A stretch of DNA of 64,000 nt. Source: Blattamonas nauphoetae (taxonomy: Eukaryota > Preaxostyla > Oxymonadida). The translations under genes were made by a program, and so were the position numbers. The first letter of the stretch is position 1, and each line of letters opens with the position of its first letter. The notes beneath the pieces are model-generated. The model was not told the origin of the DNA, searched no databases, and was given only the letters and a program-made list of their open reading frames with translations. Of this stretch, positions 1 to 10,400 are shown in pieces. The stretch is taken from positions 62,001-126,000 of the forward strand of contig JARBJD010000219.1 of the NCBI GenBank assembly GCA_033064195.1. The letters run 5' to 3'.

Positions 1-142
1 CACGGCCAAATACTGATCCTAAAAGATATCTTTATTTTCTTCTCATTACTCGCTTTTCTTAGCACCAATCCCGTGCATGAGCCTTTCAATACTCGTATGT
101 TGAGGGACCCGGTTTGGTTGTGGACTGAGATTTATCGAAGTC

Positions 143-517
143 CTTTAACAACAAACCGGGGACATCAACATACAACCCTGACACACACCTCCTCCAGCTC
201 GTGTCAGTGGTCCTGATTGTGGTCAACCCACACGGGCGATCCTTTGCATCGCCCGATGGGTCGTTTTCGACTCTGTTCCCCCAGTTTTTGTTCCCTGTTA
301 GGGATTTCTGGGTAAGATCCAATCAGGAATACCTTTTTTTTTGGCATCAACAGCCCTTGAGGGCAGAACCATCACTGTGTACACTTTGTTCCTTTGATGG
401 GAGTTTTCATTAACAGCTAAAACTTGATTATTGTTTGGTCATGTTGACCTTGGCCAGCCCTTAATCATTTCGCGGCTCTCTCTCTCGTATGTTGATGTCC
501 CCGGTTTGTTGTTAAAG
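143..517. repeat. Short inverted-repeat element next to ARM-like remnant
   Basis: Two perfectly complementary 31-base arms lie at 143-173 and 487-517 and enclose about 310 bases. A diverged third copy of the same motif lies just outside at about 94-130. The right arm ends exactly where homology to the ARM-like family begins (about 518), so the element seems to have inserted into, or replaced, the upstream part of that gene. No convincing target duplication is visible. It looks like a small non-autonomous DNA element (MITE-like), but its family cannot be named. Confidence 0.55.
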
Positions 518-519
518 AA

Positions 520-1134
520 TTCACGACTGCGAATCTTATTGGGAAGATATGTGAAACAGTCGATTGTGTTTCTCTTCCTCTCTCGGAGTCCAGAACTCTC
601 TTTCATATCACCAAGTTCATCCACCGCATGTTAGAGCCGAATGAGTTCGGAACAGCAGCTCTCCTCAAACAATATCAGCTCATTCGTGTTTATGTGTTAG
701 AGCCAGCCAAACCATTCCTCATTTCCCTGTTCCACAATTCGGACAAACTCATTCTGGATGAACAAGAACAAACTCAATTCGAGATCGTTCTCAGTCGGAT
801 TCACCGCGACATCACACGCATGGAACATCGGTCAGACGAACACGACACCGACTTTGTGTCGGAACTTGTGAAATGGGAAGTGCGCACGATGGTCGAGATG
901 GAGAACGAAAGGGCTGTCGAAGAGTTCTTCAAGAACATGTTGAACAGAACACAAGAATGGAAACGAGACAAACCAGACCGGCAGAAGAGACGAGAAGTGG
1001 TGATGAGAGAAGAAGGGTGGGACGATGCGTTCGAACTGCGAGTGGTGGGGATCGAGGCGGACACTAATCAGAGCCTTAGGTATGATGCAAGACAATTCAG
1101 AAGGGAACTGACATTCAATGCTGGCAGACACTGA
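520..1134 (+). pseudogene. C-terminal remnant of an ARM-like repeated host protein
   Basis: One open frame of about 205 codons runs to the stop at 1134. It matches the C-terminal part of the ARM-like gene at 11185-13118: both share the segment SLPLSES and the motif EPAKxF, and the linker HNSDKLIL recurs at about 13755. The last third is rich in charged residues (REVVMREEGWDD, FELRVVGIE), and that end recurs on the minus strand at 53809-53976. The N-terminal part is missing because a short inverted-repeat element abuts position 518. Function is unknown; the helical character suggests an ARM/HEAT-like scaffold. It is most likely a truncated family member rather than a complete gene. Confidence 0.6.
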
Positions 1135-1539
1135 GCAAGGCTGATCGTCTGTTGATCCGACGTTCTTCACTCATCCTGAGAACATCAGCGAATCAGTATG
1201 ACCTTATCTCATCACTCACCCCCCACTCCAATCGTCAATTCCTCTCACCGTTCGCATCTCCTTCTCATCCATCGTTCGAGGGATGTGCCAGCTGACGGAT
1301 CACACCATTATTTGCACAATGAAAATTGTTGTTGAAACTTGAAAAAAAGAGATGATGTGAAAAGTCAATTAACAGCGAAAAACAGAAAAAGAAAGGAAAG
1401 AGAGTGAACGAAGAAGAAATGAAGAGTCTGAGTCAATCTGGAGATAAAGAACAGTGTTCGAGTAAAGACGAAGGGCGTTCCTCCGAAGGCTGGTCATTCC
1501 TTCCATTTTCGTGGATTCAATTCAGAGCAGAGCAGAGAA
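1135..1539. other. Intergenic spacer
   Basis: About 400 bases between the ARM-like remnant and the convergent beta-helix gene. The stretch 1340-1420 is purine-rich. No gene, repeat or clear regulatory element is recognised. Confidence 0.4.
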
Positions 1540-4500
1540 TCATCGCAGTTCAATGCTTCCCATTCCGCTATCAACAACACAACTCCCACGTCGATCTGTC
1601 AACAGCGCGAATCCGAGACCAACCACAACTCCCCCATCAAACCCACCACTCTTTCCGAACCCCACGCACACACAGCCACTCACTCGGACTTTCTGAACAA
1701 TCGCTGAGTCTGTCCGACTGTTCCCAAAAATCAAGAATCCACTCCCACCCACAAATGAAGACAACCACTCTTCAGACAACGATCCGTCAGTGTTTGATAG
1801 TGTGCAATTCGAGAACGACGACAGAGAGAGGTCGACAGAGGAAGAGCGAAGGTGACGAGTCGCGACTGTTCGGGTCAGCATCTCAACCACCACACATCCT
1901 CCCCCAACCACCCTTCGCGAGCCCTTCTCTCCCATTCTCACCCGCGTTGAGCATCTCGTGAAGCTGCAATTCGTGATCAAAGCGGTGATCCCCACAATCT
2001 CAACTCGAATCACACATCCAAATTCTTCTCCATTGAATGAAGAGAACTCGCTGTTCTGAACGTCGATCCCACCCCGACTCGTCCCCCACAGCAGCGCACC
2101 TCCTTCCAACGAAATCGACGAGAACGAGCACGATGTCAGTGAGACTCTGCTTGCATCCACAAACTTCACCAGCCCAGCCTTCCCAACAAACGACACATCC
2201 CTCATCGAAAGGCTCGACGCTGAGAACGACGATGAGGCAGATGCCAACACGAGAGAGACAGCGACAGGAGACAGCGACGAGAGCGAGCAAGACGACAGAG
2301 TCAGCTGAGACGATCCCAGCAGCGAGAAGACAAACCCCATCCAGCGAGGCCCACCAAATGAAGAGAACAGAATATCAAAGAAAGAGAGTGACTGTGCGCT
2401 CAGTGTGATCATCGCGTGACGTGTTGATGACGAGGATGTTCCTGGCTGCTTCTCCTCGTCACTCACACTGCACAGCACTTCGCTTTGAAACAACCCTCCA
2501 CTTCCACTTCCACTCACTTCCATCGACCATCCTGGCTGATCCGCCAGCCAACACCTCTCCCCGATCCGAGCTCGCTCAATTACAAACACAGCGAAGGATT
2601 CATCGCTTTGTGCTGTTTCCAAGAAGCAGCGATGCAGTGTCTTGAACGGGTCGTCCATCGTGCCTGCTGCATCGTCCTTTCCTCCTTCCCCCACTCCGAT
2701 TGTTGTCAGCAGAGGCTGATCGGGAACGATGATTTCGATGAGGAAAGGCACAGTGATTGGGTGGCCAGGCTGGGTTTGAGATTGAGCACTGACGATTGTG
2801 TATGTCCGTCCATATCCCAATTTTGGCGAAATCTCAGTCAGAGAGACAGTCAACACTTCGGAGGTTGTCTGCTGTGGCCGGAATTCAAAAGCGATGACGG
2901 TGTTGTCGGAGAGAGTCACAGAGAGAATGCCAGATGGGATCCCAGAACCAGAAAGAGTGAGAAATGCATTCTCCTCGCTTTCGTCCAGAGCACAAGAGGC
3001 GGAGAGAACAACACTCCCAACGAAAGACGATGTGACGTTTGAATACTCGGAGAGGGGTTCTTGCACGAGGCCACTCTCGCCAAGTGGAACAAGACACGAA
3101 CTCTCGTCGGTGTCGTCGAATGAGAAAGAGAGCACTCGTTCAATGTTCGGTGCCTGTTCGCTTGTTGGTGTTCGTGTCCCACCAGAATTGTCGATCAGCA
3201 CCAGGACTGTTCCAGTGATCGGTTCGCTCATCTTCAGAGTGAATTTGGCCGTGTCATCATCAAAAGATGTTCCCACACACGAAACAAGGAAAGCAGTCGT
3301 TGTTGGATTTGGGAGATGATCATCTGTGCCTTCTGTTTCTTCATACACTCGCACTCGAGGAGAGTCAGATGTTGACGTGCATCCAACAATCGTCTCAGAT
3401 GTGATCAAAGGAGTCTTCCCAGCAAACATGATGTCGTTGCCAGGATTCTGTGCCGCTTTATTTCCTCGGAAAGTGTCAAAATTGAGCTGAACACTGACAG
3501 TACTGACGATGTACAGTGCACCTCCACTGAACGGATTATTTTGGTCTGTATATGTTGTCCTGCAGTTCTCGAAGAGACAATCTGTGATCGATGACGATGT
3601 CGAGACAGCGTCCCAAGCGTGTATAGAGATGCATCCTCCATGTGACTTAGATGTGGAGTCGACGAAAACACAGTTGAGCATAGTCGCTGACGGTGCATAG
3701 ATGAGAAAGATCGACCCAGAAATGTATCCAGTCGAACAGCCAACGAACGACGATGACGTTGCGACGAAAGAGGCCCCTGTCGAACCAGCGTAGAAAATGG
3801 CACCACCATAGGAATCAGCTGTACACGTTTTGAACGAACAGTCTTCGATGAGAAGTGAGCCTGTTTTGTCGAGATTGATAGCACCACCATTTGAGGAAGA
3901 GGTGCAGTCTTTGAATGTGCACAGTTTGAAGGAAGTGGACTGGGTGAGTTCTTGTTGGGTTGTGAAGTGTTGGCTGAGATGGGTTGGAGTGTCGGTCAAG
4001 CACGACCAGAACGAAGTGTTCAGACTCAGAAGACTTCCCAACACGTTCGCATTCATGTCCGCACACGCTGTTCCATAAAGATGGTTCGTGCAAGAACAGA
4101 CTCGGCTGCCAGTCACAACCTGAGTCAACTCCATCCCTTCGAGTCCGTCCACTTTCACGTTTGATGCAGTGCTCGTCGTGTTCATCACACAACTCGAAAT
4201 CAGCTGCGACGACACCTTCCAAGGCAGGGCTGCATGTTCATCACATCGTTCTGTCTTGTCTGTCCCACTTTCAAAACCAATCAGAGGGCCAGTCCCAAAT
4301 GTCAGGCAACAATCGCTGATCGAAAGTTCAGATGCCGATATCCTGATTTCTTCAAAATATTTGGTTTCTTCAATATCAGTCCATCCTTTTCCAGCATTCA
4401 CTGTGTGATCCGACTTGCGAGAGAATTCCGCAATAGGCACCAGGGAGACGAGAGAGGACGAAATGTGACGACAGTTCCACACATCCAGACAACTTCCAAT

Positions 4501-5004
4501 ATCACATGATTGTCCATCTCCCATCCCGGTCAGCATCACAAACGGAGAGTTCATCCCGTTTGAGCGAATATCACTCTCCGATACCGTCACAAATGACGAT
4601 GAAACTGACGCAATCAGAGAGGAGAGGACTTCGCTGTTGAGGCAAAGTGATGTCAGAGAAACTGTTGAATTCCGAATCCTGAACATCGATAGCTGCCAAT
4701 CCTCATCAGTACTTGACGAATCAATTCCATTTTCAGTTTCAGTTTCGTGAGTGTTCCGTTTGGCAGAGATATGGAGTTCTGTCTTCATTCCTTCCAGAGT
4801 CAACGTCCTTGAAATCACTGGGTATCCACATGAGGAGAATATTCCATTGGGTAGATTGATAATATCATTTCCGTTCCGATTCTTGCTGTTTGATTGTTGG
4901 AGATGCTCGTCTAGGAACAGGCGGAGGGATCTGCTTTCTGTTTCCTTCCCACCCGAAGCTATGGTGAGTGTGATTGTTGCAGTGAGTAGATGAAATAGTC
5001 TCAT
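1540..5004 (-). CDS. Secreted Pmp-like right-handed beta-helix protein
   Basis: An uninterrupted frame of 1154 residues. It starts with a probable signal peptide (basic MRLFHLL, then a hydrophobic TATITLTIA run), so the product should enter the secretory route. The middle holds repeated short units of the GGAI/GGCI plus FxNC type, for example GGAINLDKTG, GGAIFYAG and GGCISIH. These are typical of polymorphic-membrane-protein-like beta-helices with a ladder of Cys and Ser/Thr. The last third has beta-rich Ig-like stretches (YGRTYTIVSAQ) and Ser-rich beta-helix-like repeats. No C-terminal membrane anchor is obvious, so it is probably extracellular or loosely surface bound. A truncated, nearly identical paralogue lies at 13783-14747 plus 19304-19480. 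No intron is needed. The ligand is unknown. Confidence 0.75.
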   Translation of the reverse strand: MRLFHLLTATITLTIASGGKETESRSLRLFLDEHLQQSNSKNRNGNDIINLPNGIFSSCGYPVISRTLTLEGMKTELHISAKRNTHETETENGIDSSSTDEDWQLSMFRIRNSTVSLTSLCLNSEVLSSLIASVSSSFVTVSESDIRSNGMNSPFVMLTGMGDGQSCDIGSCLDVWNCRHISSSLVSLVPIAEFSRKSDHTVNAGKGWTDIEETKYFEEIRISASELSISDCCLTFGTGPLIGFESGTDKTERCDEHAALPWKVSSQLISSCVMNTTSTASNVKVDGLEGMELTQVVTGSRVCSCTNHLYGTACADMNANVLGSLLSLNTSFWSCLTDTPTHLSQHFTTQQELTQSTSFKLCTFKDCTSSSNGGAINLDKTGSLLIEDCSFKTCTADSYGGAIFYAGSTGASFVATSSSFVGCSTGYISGSIFLIYAPSATMLNCVFVDSTSKSHGGCISIHAWDAVSTSSSITDCLFENCRTTYTDQNNPFSGGALYIVSTVSVQLNFDTFRGNKAAQNPGNDIMFAGKTPLITSETIVGCTSTSDSPRVRVYEETEGTDDHLPNPTTTAFLVSCVGTSFDDDTAKFTLKMSEPITGTVLVLIDNSGGTRTPTSEQAPNIERVLSFSFDDTDESSCLVPLGESGLVQEPLSEYSNVTSSFVGSVVLSASCALDESEENAFLTLSGSGIPSGILSVTLSDNTVIAFEFRPQQTTSEVLTVSLTEISPKLGYGRTYTIVSAQSQTQPGHPITVPFLIEIIVPDQPLLTTIGVGEGGKDDAAGTMDDPFKTLHRCFLETAQSDESFAVFVIERARIGERCWLADQPGWSMEVSGSGSGGLFQSEVLCSVSDEEKQPGTSSSSTRHAMITLSAQSLSFFDILFSSFGGPRWMGFVFSLLGSSQLTLSSCSLSSLSPVAVSLVLASASSSFSASSLSMRDVSFVGKAGLVKFVDASRVSLTSCSFSSISLEGGALLWGTSRGGIDVQNSEFSSFNGEEFGCVIRVEIVGITALITNCSFTRCSTRVRMGEKGSRRVVGGGCVVVEMLTRTVATRHLRSSSVDLSLSSFSNCTLSNTDGSLSEEWLSSFVGGSGFLIFGNSRTDSAIVQKVRVSGCVCVGFGKSGGFDGGVVVGLGFALLTDRRGSCVVDSGMGSIELR

Positions 5005-5233
5005 TTCACAACAGGTGAGTATATCGCAAATTGGATCAAACCATTATTTGCTTTGGTGTCAACCATCATTTCCATGCTTGTCAGTTTGATCCTTTGATGT
5101 TCCAGAAGGAGGAAATCAGACAGGAGGCACATTTCCTGGAGAATAACACTTTGTCTTTTCTTGTCTCCCTTAATTCTTTCTCACCCATAACTCAGGAGGA
5201 AGCTAAGGCTGAACACTGATTCTGAGTTGCCTC

Positions 5234-5570
5234 ATGATCCTTCTTTACCATCTTTTCTACCTATTCCGGCCAATCCAAACAACTGAAAACTTTCTTTCCA
5301 ACACAAGAAGCCTCACAACGGTGTTTAACGAAATCTCAAGCACATCAAGGTCTATTCCAGGTGGGATTCCGTTTTTCTCGTTGCCAGAAGGCACCTACCT
5401 TGAAACCCATGTCGAAATCACACATCGATCAATTGTCCTGTCGGGAGAGCTGTCAACTCAAAGCCACTCTCATCGAACCAAAATTGTCCATTCACCTGAA
5501 CAAAAATCAACCACAACAGAAGAGTCTCATAATCTGCAAGCTTATGAGGCTTGTGTATTCTCAGAGAGAA
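5234..5570 (+). pseudogene. 5' part of a second Pmp-like gene, cut by a small transposon
   Basis: The frame begins with a short hydrophobic leader (MILLYHLFYLF) and continues with a segment like the N-terminus of the gene at 1540-5004: LPEGTYLETHVEI here corresponds to LPNGIF followed by a short beta-rich stretch there. The frame stops inside the TA-flanked element at 5573-6066. The rest of the gene resumes beyond that element, but in a different frame after simple excision, so this copy is probably not functional as one protein unless splicing rescues it. Confidence 0.6.
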
Positions 5571-5572
5571 TA

Positions 5573-6066
5573 GTGGTATGATCATTTAACGTAAAGGTGT
5601 GATCCTCGGATCACACCTTTCACTTTTTATGGTATGATCATTTTCACGATTTTTACCATCACTTCATGTTTTTCTCTTCTTCATCAAAACCACCAAATGT
5701 CGAGAATTTTCAAAGTTATCAGGGAAATGAAGCAAATAATCAGAGTGATGAACGAGATCGAAGGTCAATACTCCAATCTTCATCTGAGACGATAATCTCA
5801 ACATATTCATGTCCTTACGTTGAAAAAGTGACAGTATCTGTCAGTTATCAGCTTTGAGGGACTCCATAAACCATAGAAGGATCTCAACAACGTTTTGTTT
5901 GGAGCATGTCAAAAAAAGTACACTATGGAAACTCAAAAAATGAATTTTCACCATTTCACCTCTTTTTGCGATAATAAGCTGTTTTCAAGAAAATATAGGT
6001 GAAATGGAGGATATATCGGTGAAATGGGCGGTATGATCACTTTTGGTGTGATCGATCTGATCACAC
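5573..6066. mobile_element. 494-bp TA-flanked MITE-like insertion
   Basis: The insertion is flanked by TA on both sides (5571-5572 and 6067-6068). Its ends begin GTGGTATGATCA on the left and, reversed, GTGTGATCAG on the right: imperfect inverted repeats. The start GTGGT is shared with the element at 12951 and the pogo-like element at 46437, suggesting non-autonomous relatives mobilised by a pogo-type transposase (inference). Inside, 5593-5620 is a hairpin with 13-base arms and a 2-base loop, and GGTATGATCA recurs at three places. It interrupts the second Pmp-like gene. Confidence 0.6.
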
Positions 6067-6087
6067 TATTGTCCCTGTGTATTCTGT

Positions 6088-8802
6088 TTGACAAACTCAA
6101 CCATGTCGCTGAATTCGATTGACTTCTCACTGATCGACTATGCTCAGGCCCCAAATAAAAAGAATGACAAAATATCGACAAGACTGGCAGTTGTGTCAAG
6201 CAGCATGCTGACAATATCTGAAAGCAGAATTGAACTCTCGCCATGGACAAGCCCGATTCTGATCACTCCGTCGAAAGTCGCAGAATTATCTTGGTCATCG
6301 TCAGTTGTTGTGAAGAAGTGCTCGATCTCGAATGGAATTGGTCGGATGTGTGGCGTTGTGGAAACACTCGCATTTCCAGACATTGGAGGGTCGGTCTCAG
6401 TGTCGATTGTTGGATGCCTCTTCAACTCTCAGACTATTCTGGGAAAAGACGGAATTGGCCTCTTACTGATACCAATTCCTCGAAAGAATGCAGAAGATGT
6501 TGGAAGAATCTCATCATCGTTGCTTAGTTGCTCCTTTGTGAACATGAGTTCGATTGGCTCTTCCCACCAGACACACCTTCCGCATTTGGATCAGAAGATG
6601 TTGGGATGTATTATGTCGTTGACCAGTTCGCATTTATCAGGATCGACGATTCGAGACATGAACAATGGAGGTTCAGTTTTGTGCTCGAATTCATCGTTCT
6701 CCTCCCTCCTCTCCTCGCCCAACACCGACACAAACCGATCACCCCCCACAGCCGCACCACCTGGTGAATTCACTCCCGAAACGTTCGACGACAGCAAAGA
6801 TTATTATTTCACCTCAAACAGTGAAAACGAAGACACTTCAGTCGTGTTCACGAACTGCGACTTCATTGGCTCGAACTACGCCCCGACTGCTCGCCCGCTC
6901 ACGTTCAATAGATACACAGGCATCGTCTCCATCCACTCGTGCCGTTTCACTGGTTGTCACGTCATTGGCGGGCATGGAGGTGCGCTGAGCTATATCCGTT
7001 GGGACAAAATACAATCAAGACCAGTCTCCATCTCATTCTGCAACTTCACATCCTGCTCGTCTGACCGTTTCGGTGGAGCATTGTATTTGAACGCCCAGAG
7101 TCAAGTCACAATCGAGAACTGTCGCTTTATCTCATGCTCCTCGACAGTTACAGGTTACGTGTGGGGAGGTGGCGCCGCATTTTTTGCGTCTTGGCCAGAC
7201 CCAACCCCATCCATCCTTTCTGACCTCGTTTTCGACACCTGCGATGCGTATCGCCAAGCTGGTGGAGTGATGCTGTACCCCCGTGCACCCTTTTCGATGT
7301 CGTCCTGTCGATTCACTCACTGCTCAGCGACGAACGAGACGTCGTTTGGTGGAGGGCTGTATTTTGTTGAACAACAACACCGTTCAACCTTCACTTTCTT
7401 TAGCGTCGTCATCACTGAGTGTGACGCAGGGATGATGGGAGCTGGTTTCTATGTTCAGAATCTTCACAATGTATCGATGACCGACTGCCGTTTCGAGCAC
7501 AACCATGTCGTCAATAAATCGTGCAATGCATGTGGTGGAAGTCTTTATTTCAACGGTCCAAGACCAGACGCAACTCTGGATTTGACTGGCTGTACATTTG
7601 TCAACTGTAGTGCTCACGGGTGTGGCGGAGCGGTGTTCGTTCACACTGCGACTGGTGTATCTCTGACGGATTGTATTGTGGAGGATTGTGTCTCTGGGAC
7701 AACAGGCCCACTCAGGATCGGGTCTCGAATGAAAGTGACGCAACACTTGTCCCTGATTCGTGTTTTGTTCATCGGGAATTCGATTGGAAACCATCGAGAG
7801 ACCATTGACACGGAACCAAGCGACAAAAGTTGGAGAGCAGTTGATGTGTTCATCGACGTCTACGATTTCGCCCCTCTTCCAGTCATCACAATCGCTGATT
7901 GTTACTCAACATCACTCGCCAATTGTATTTCAATGGTTCTCGTGACTGACAACTTTGAGACGATGGAACACACTTCCGAGCAAATCATTGACGCGTCGTT
8001 TGTCGAGATTGGTCCGAGTCTGACGGAACATGTTGACGCAAGTCTGGACTCTCAAACAGGGAAGATCGAACTGCTTGTGAAGGGGAAGGTTCCGCTGGAA
8101 TCGCAAGAATATGAAATGACACTGACCGACAATGAGGGCGAAACAGAAACGAAAGAAAGAATCAAGTTTGCTGATGGAACAGGCACTCTTGTCTCTCGGT
8201 CAGGCGTCAGTCTGAAATACAACACTTCTTACACAATCACTTCAATTGTTGGCATCGTTCCCACCTCCTCATCTTCGTCTCGCTCCAACGCCATCCCACT
8301 CGCGACATGGGCCTTCAACCTCGCTGCAACTCCGTCCCTCCTCACATTCACCACACCGACTCCTCCGCCTCCCTGTCTCGTCACAGCCACTGCCTATCTC
8401 CTCTCCAAAGAACCTGAATATGCATATGTCGTTCTGCTTTTTGACAGAAAGGTGACTGGCTCCTTCGACGTCGTTGTGGAGGAAGATGGAGAAGACATCA
8501 GGATTGCCATCTTCGTGGAAGGATCGTCTCTGACAGGTGAAAGTGACAAGTTTGTTGTGATTGGGGAGAATCGATTTCTGACACACGACACAACTTACAC
8601 AATCAAATCGATTGTTCGAAATCCTGGTGCAGACTCGTCGTTTGTGCGAATGAACGAGACAATCACCTTCCACATTCCCAAATCATCGTTTGTTCCTCCC
8701 GAAGAGCCTTCCTATCGTCTGGAGCACTGGATGAGTGATGTCGTTCTCTTCAGTTTTGAGTCACATCAGCACTTCCCTCTCCAGTATTTTGCAGGTTTTT
8801 GA
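6088..8802 (+). CDS. Main part of second Pmp-like beta-helix protein
   Basis: An open frame of about 900 codons. The first in-frame ATG is at 6103; homology of type continues to the insertion boundary. It contains many beta-helix units of the form GGALxF, GGxVF and CxFxxCSS (GGALSYI, GGALYLNAQ, GGAVFVHTAT), with strings of Cys spaced as in the protein at 1540-5004. Two or three Ig-like beta domains follow (YEMTLTDNEG, TYTITSIVG, TYTIKSIVR). No membrane anchor is seen at the C-terminus. The natural N-terminus with its signal peptide lies at 5234-5570, beyond a 494-bp insertion, so this is probably the larger half of a disrupted gene. Role by analogy: cell-surface or secreted adhesin-like protein. 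Confidence 0.65.
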   Translation: MTNSTMSLNSIDFSLIDYAQAPNKKNDKISTRLAVVSSSMLTISESRIELSPWTSPILITPSKVAELSWSSSVVVKKCSISNGIGRMCGVVETLAFPDIGGSVSVSIVGCLFNSQTILGKDGIGLLLIPIPRKNAEDVGRISSSLLSCSFVNMSSIGSSHQTHLPHLDQKMLGCIMSLTSSHLSGSTIRDMNNGGSVLCSNSSFSSLLSSPNTDTNRSPPTAAPPGEFTPETFDDSKDYYFTSNSENEDTSVVFTNCDFIGSNYAPTARPLTFNRYTGIVSIHSCRFTGCHVIGGHGGALSYIRWDKIQSRPVSISFCNFTSCSSDRFGGALYLNAQSQVTIENCRFISCSSTVTGYVWGGGAAFFASWPDPTPSILSDLVFDTCDAYRQAGGVMLYPRAPFSMSSCRFTHCSATNETSFGGGLYFVEQQHRSTFTFFSVVITECDAGMMGAGFYVQNLHNVSMTDCRFEHNHVVNKSCNACGGSLYFNGPRPDATLDLTGCTFVNCSAHGCGGAVFVHTATGVSLTDCIVEDCVSGTTGPLRIGSRMKVTQHLSLIRVLFIGNSIGNHRETIDTEPSDKSWRAVDVFIDVYDFAPLPVITIADCYSTSLANCISMVLVTDNFETMEHTSEQIIDASFVEIGPSLTEHVDASLDSQTGKIELLVKGKVPLESQEYEMTLTDNEGETETKERIKFADGTGTLVSRSGVSLKYNTSYTITSIVGIVPTSSSSSRSNAIPLATWAFNLAATPSLLTFTTPTPPPPCLVTATAYLLSKEPEYAYVVLLFDRKVTGSFDVVVEEDGEDIRIAIFVEGSSLTGESDKFVVIGENRFLTHDTTYTIKSIVRNPGADSSFVRMNETITFHIPKSSFVPPEEPSYRLEHWMSDVVLFSFESHQHFPLQYFAGF

Positions 8803-8876
8803 TCATTTTTGAATCATTTTGAGCGAACTGGGATTCTCATCGCATTCAACAATGGGATGATCTTCGTCTCTTTCCA

Positions 8877-10127
8877 ATGAGAAGAACAATTGTATCTTTG
8901 AACACACCGAACAACACTCGTGTGGTCCATTCATCAAACTCACCGTTTTCTGTCAATCAAGTGCATGAACCATTCCTGAATTTCAAAGCAAACTCACAAT
9001 TGTCTTTTGATGACAAATCAGCCATTTACTGTTCGCTCGTTGCCCTTGTGAAAGATGAATACCCATTTGACAACGCTCTTCAAAACAAAGCTGTCCGGTT
9101 TTTGAAGAGCTTCGATCCGGCTCCGGACGATCCATTCGTGATTTACGGGAAACTCGTGACTGACCTGGTTCCTTCTCCAAACGGATCGCCTTCTGGCTTT
9201 TTGGAGAGCATTCTCACACTGCTGTCATCTCCCCACCCGAGAGTCGTTCAAAAAGCGTTGACATTACTCAGTTCGGTCATAGGAAGGTCGTCACGAGAAA
9301 ATCGATGTTATCTCTTGGAATCAGATCTCATCACCAACGTCTTAGCGATTGTTCAACCTCACACACTGCCAATATTCGAAAATGAAACGATCATGAACGA
9401 TCTCATCTGGATCATCTTCTATTGCCTCCTACTCGCAACTCCATTCTTTGCAAGGAGTCGTGGTCTCACTGATGCAGTCGACATATACAACCAACGTGAA
9501 ATGATCCTTCAGAAGGTGGTGATTCCATCGTCTCAGTTTGTGACGTTTTTAATCTCAAATCGAAGTGTCCTCGAAGTGTCATTATTTCACCCTTTCATGT
9601 CTCTTTTGGGTGCATTCCTTGGAATATGCCCATTTCATCGTCCAACCCTGGATTTTGTTCTTGCTTCTCCGTATGTGATGAGTTTGTCCAGCTGTCTCTC
9701 ATCAATCGAAAAGAGTTCCCTTCTCTGGAATTCTCTCGATGGACTGTGGCGTCCCCTGACAAGAATACCGGATGAAGACGCAGAAACGATCAAAACTCGG
9801 AAACGGATGATACAAGCTCTGATATCGGAAGGCTTCGAAGACACCCTCCAACAAATGGTGATGTTCAGGAAAGGAACGTTTCATGGCAACGAAATCGTCG
9901 AAAGTTGCCACTACAACTCCAACTTGCTGGGAATGAATGTATCGTTCACAGAAAACGAAGATGAAGAAGACCTCGAAATCGGCGATGATGAGGACAGCGA
10001 AGAACATGATGAAGAAGAAAGTGAAGACTATGATGAAGAAGAAAGTGAAGACTATGATGAAGAAACAGCAGAAAACCGAAAGAAATGTGAAAAGATTGTT
10101 CGCGATTTCGTTTTTGGATCATCCTAA
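8877..10127 (+). CDS. ARM-like helical protein with acidic C-terminus
   Basis: A single frame of 416 residues beginning at an ATG 74 bases after the preceding gene. The body is alpha-helical with leucine-rich repeats of ARM/HEAT character (LESILTLLSSPHPRVVQKALTLL is the clearest unit). It ends in a strongly acidic, repetitive tail with a twice-repeated ESEDYDEE motif. No enzyme motif, signal peptide or membrane segment is visible. ARM-like repeats usually mediate protein binding, and the acidic tail would suit binding to basic partners (inference). Fragments of related ARM-like proteins occur at 520, 11185 and 53809, so this belongs to a multicopy host family. The frame is intact and no intron is required. 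Confidence 0.7.
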   Translation: MRRTIVSLNTPNNTRVVHSSNSPFSVNQVHEPFLNFKANSQLSFDDKSAIYCSLVALVKDEYPFDNALQNKAVRFLKSFDPAPDDPFVIYGKLVTDLVPSPNGSPSGFLESILTLLSSPHPRVVQKALTLLSSVIGRSSRENRCYLLESDLITNVLAIVQPHTLPIFENETIMNDLIWIIFYCLLLATPFFARSRGLTDAVDIYNQREMILQKVVIPSSQFVTFLISNRSVLEVSLFHPFMSLLGAFLGICPFHRPTLDFVLASPYVMSLSSCLSSIEKSSLLWNSLDGLWRPLTRIPDEDAETIKTRKRMIQALISEGFEDTLQQMVMFRKGTFHGNEIVESCHYNSNLLGMNVSFTENEDEEDLEIGDDEDSEEHDEEESEDYDEEESEDYDEETAENRKKCEKIVRDFVFGSS

Positions 10128-10270
10128 ACATGAACAGTTTTCTTGTCGAAACGTGATGTGCCCAGCATTTCAATCATTCCACAGCCTTCCACGATGACTT
10201 TGGTGTGTGTTCTCCTGTTTCTGTATCGTTCTGTTGCTTCCTTCAGAAGTGCCACCTTCTTCTTCCACCT

Positions 10271-10363
10271 CCTCTCTCTTTCAACTGTCCCGCATCCTCT
10301 CTCTTTCAACTGTCCCGCATCCTCTCTCTTTCAACTGTCCCGCATCCTCTTTCTTTCAAACAG
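10271..10363. repeat. 25-bp tandem repeat, three units plus a partial
   Basis: Three near-perfect copies of a pyrimidine-rich 25-base unit (core TTTCAACTGTCCCGCAT) start at 10271, 10296 and 10321, followed by a partial copy at 10346. The array lies downstream of the ARM-like gene. No function is apparent. Confidence 0.7.
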
Positions 10364-10400
10364 CCTCTCTTGCTCAGATATCGACTGAGCCCTGAAGGAT

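Noticed and set aside
1404-3319. Plus-strand frames of 120-185 codons over the first Pmp-like gene
   Set aside because: They lie antisense to a strongly supported gene and have no domain signals.
1540-8802. Bacterial (chlamydial) origin of the Pmp-like genes by recent transfer
   Set aside because: The GGAI/FxNC repeats are a convergent or widespread beta-helix pattern, composition is like the neighbours, and paralogues lie in a clearly eukaryotic context.
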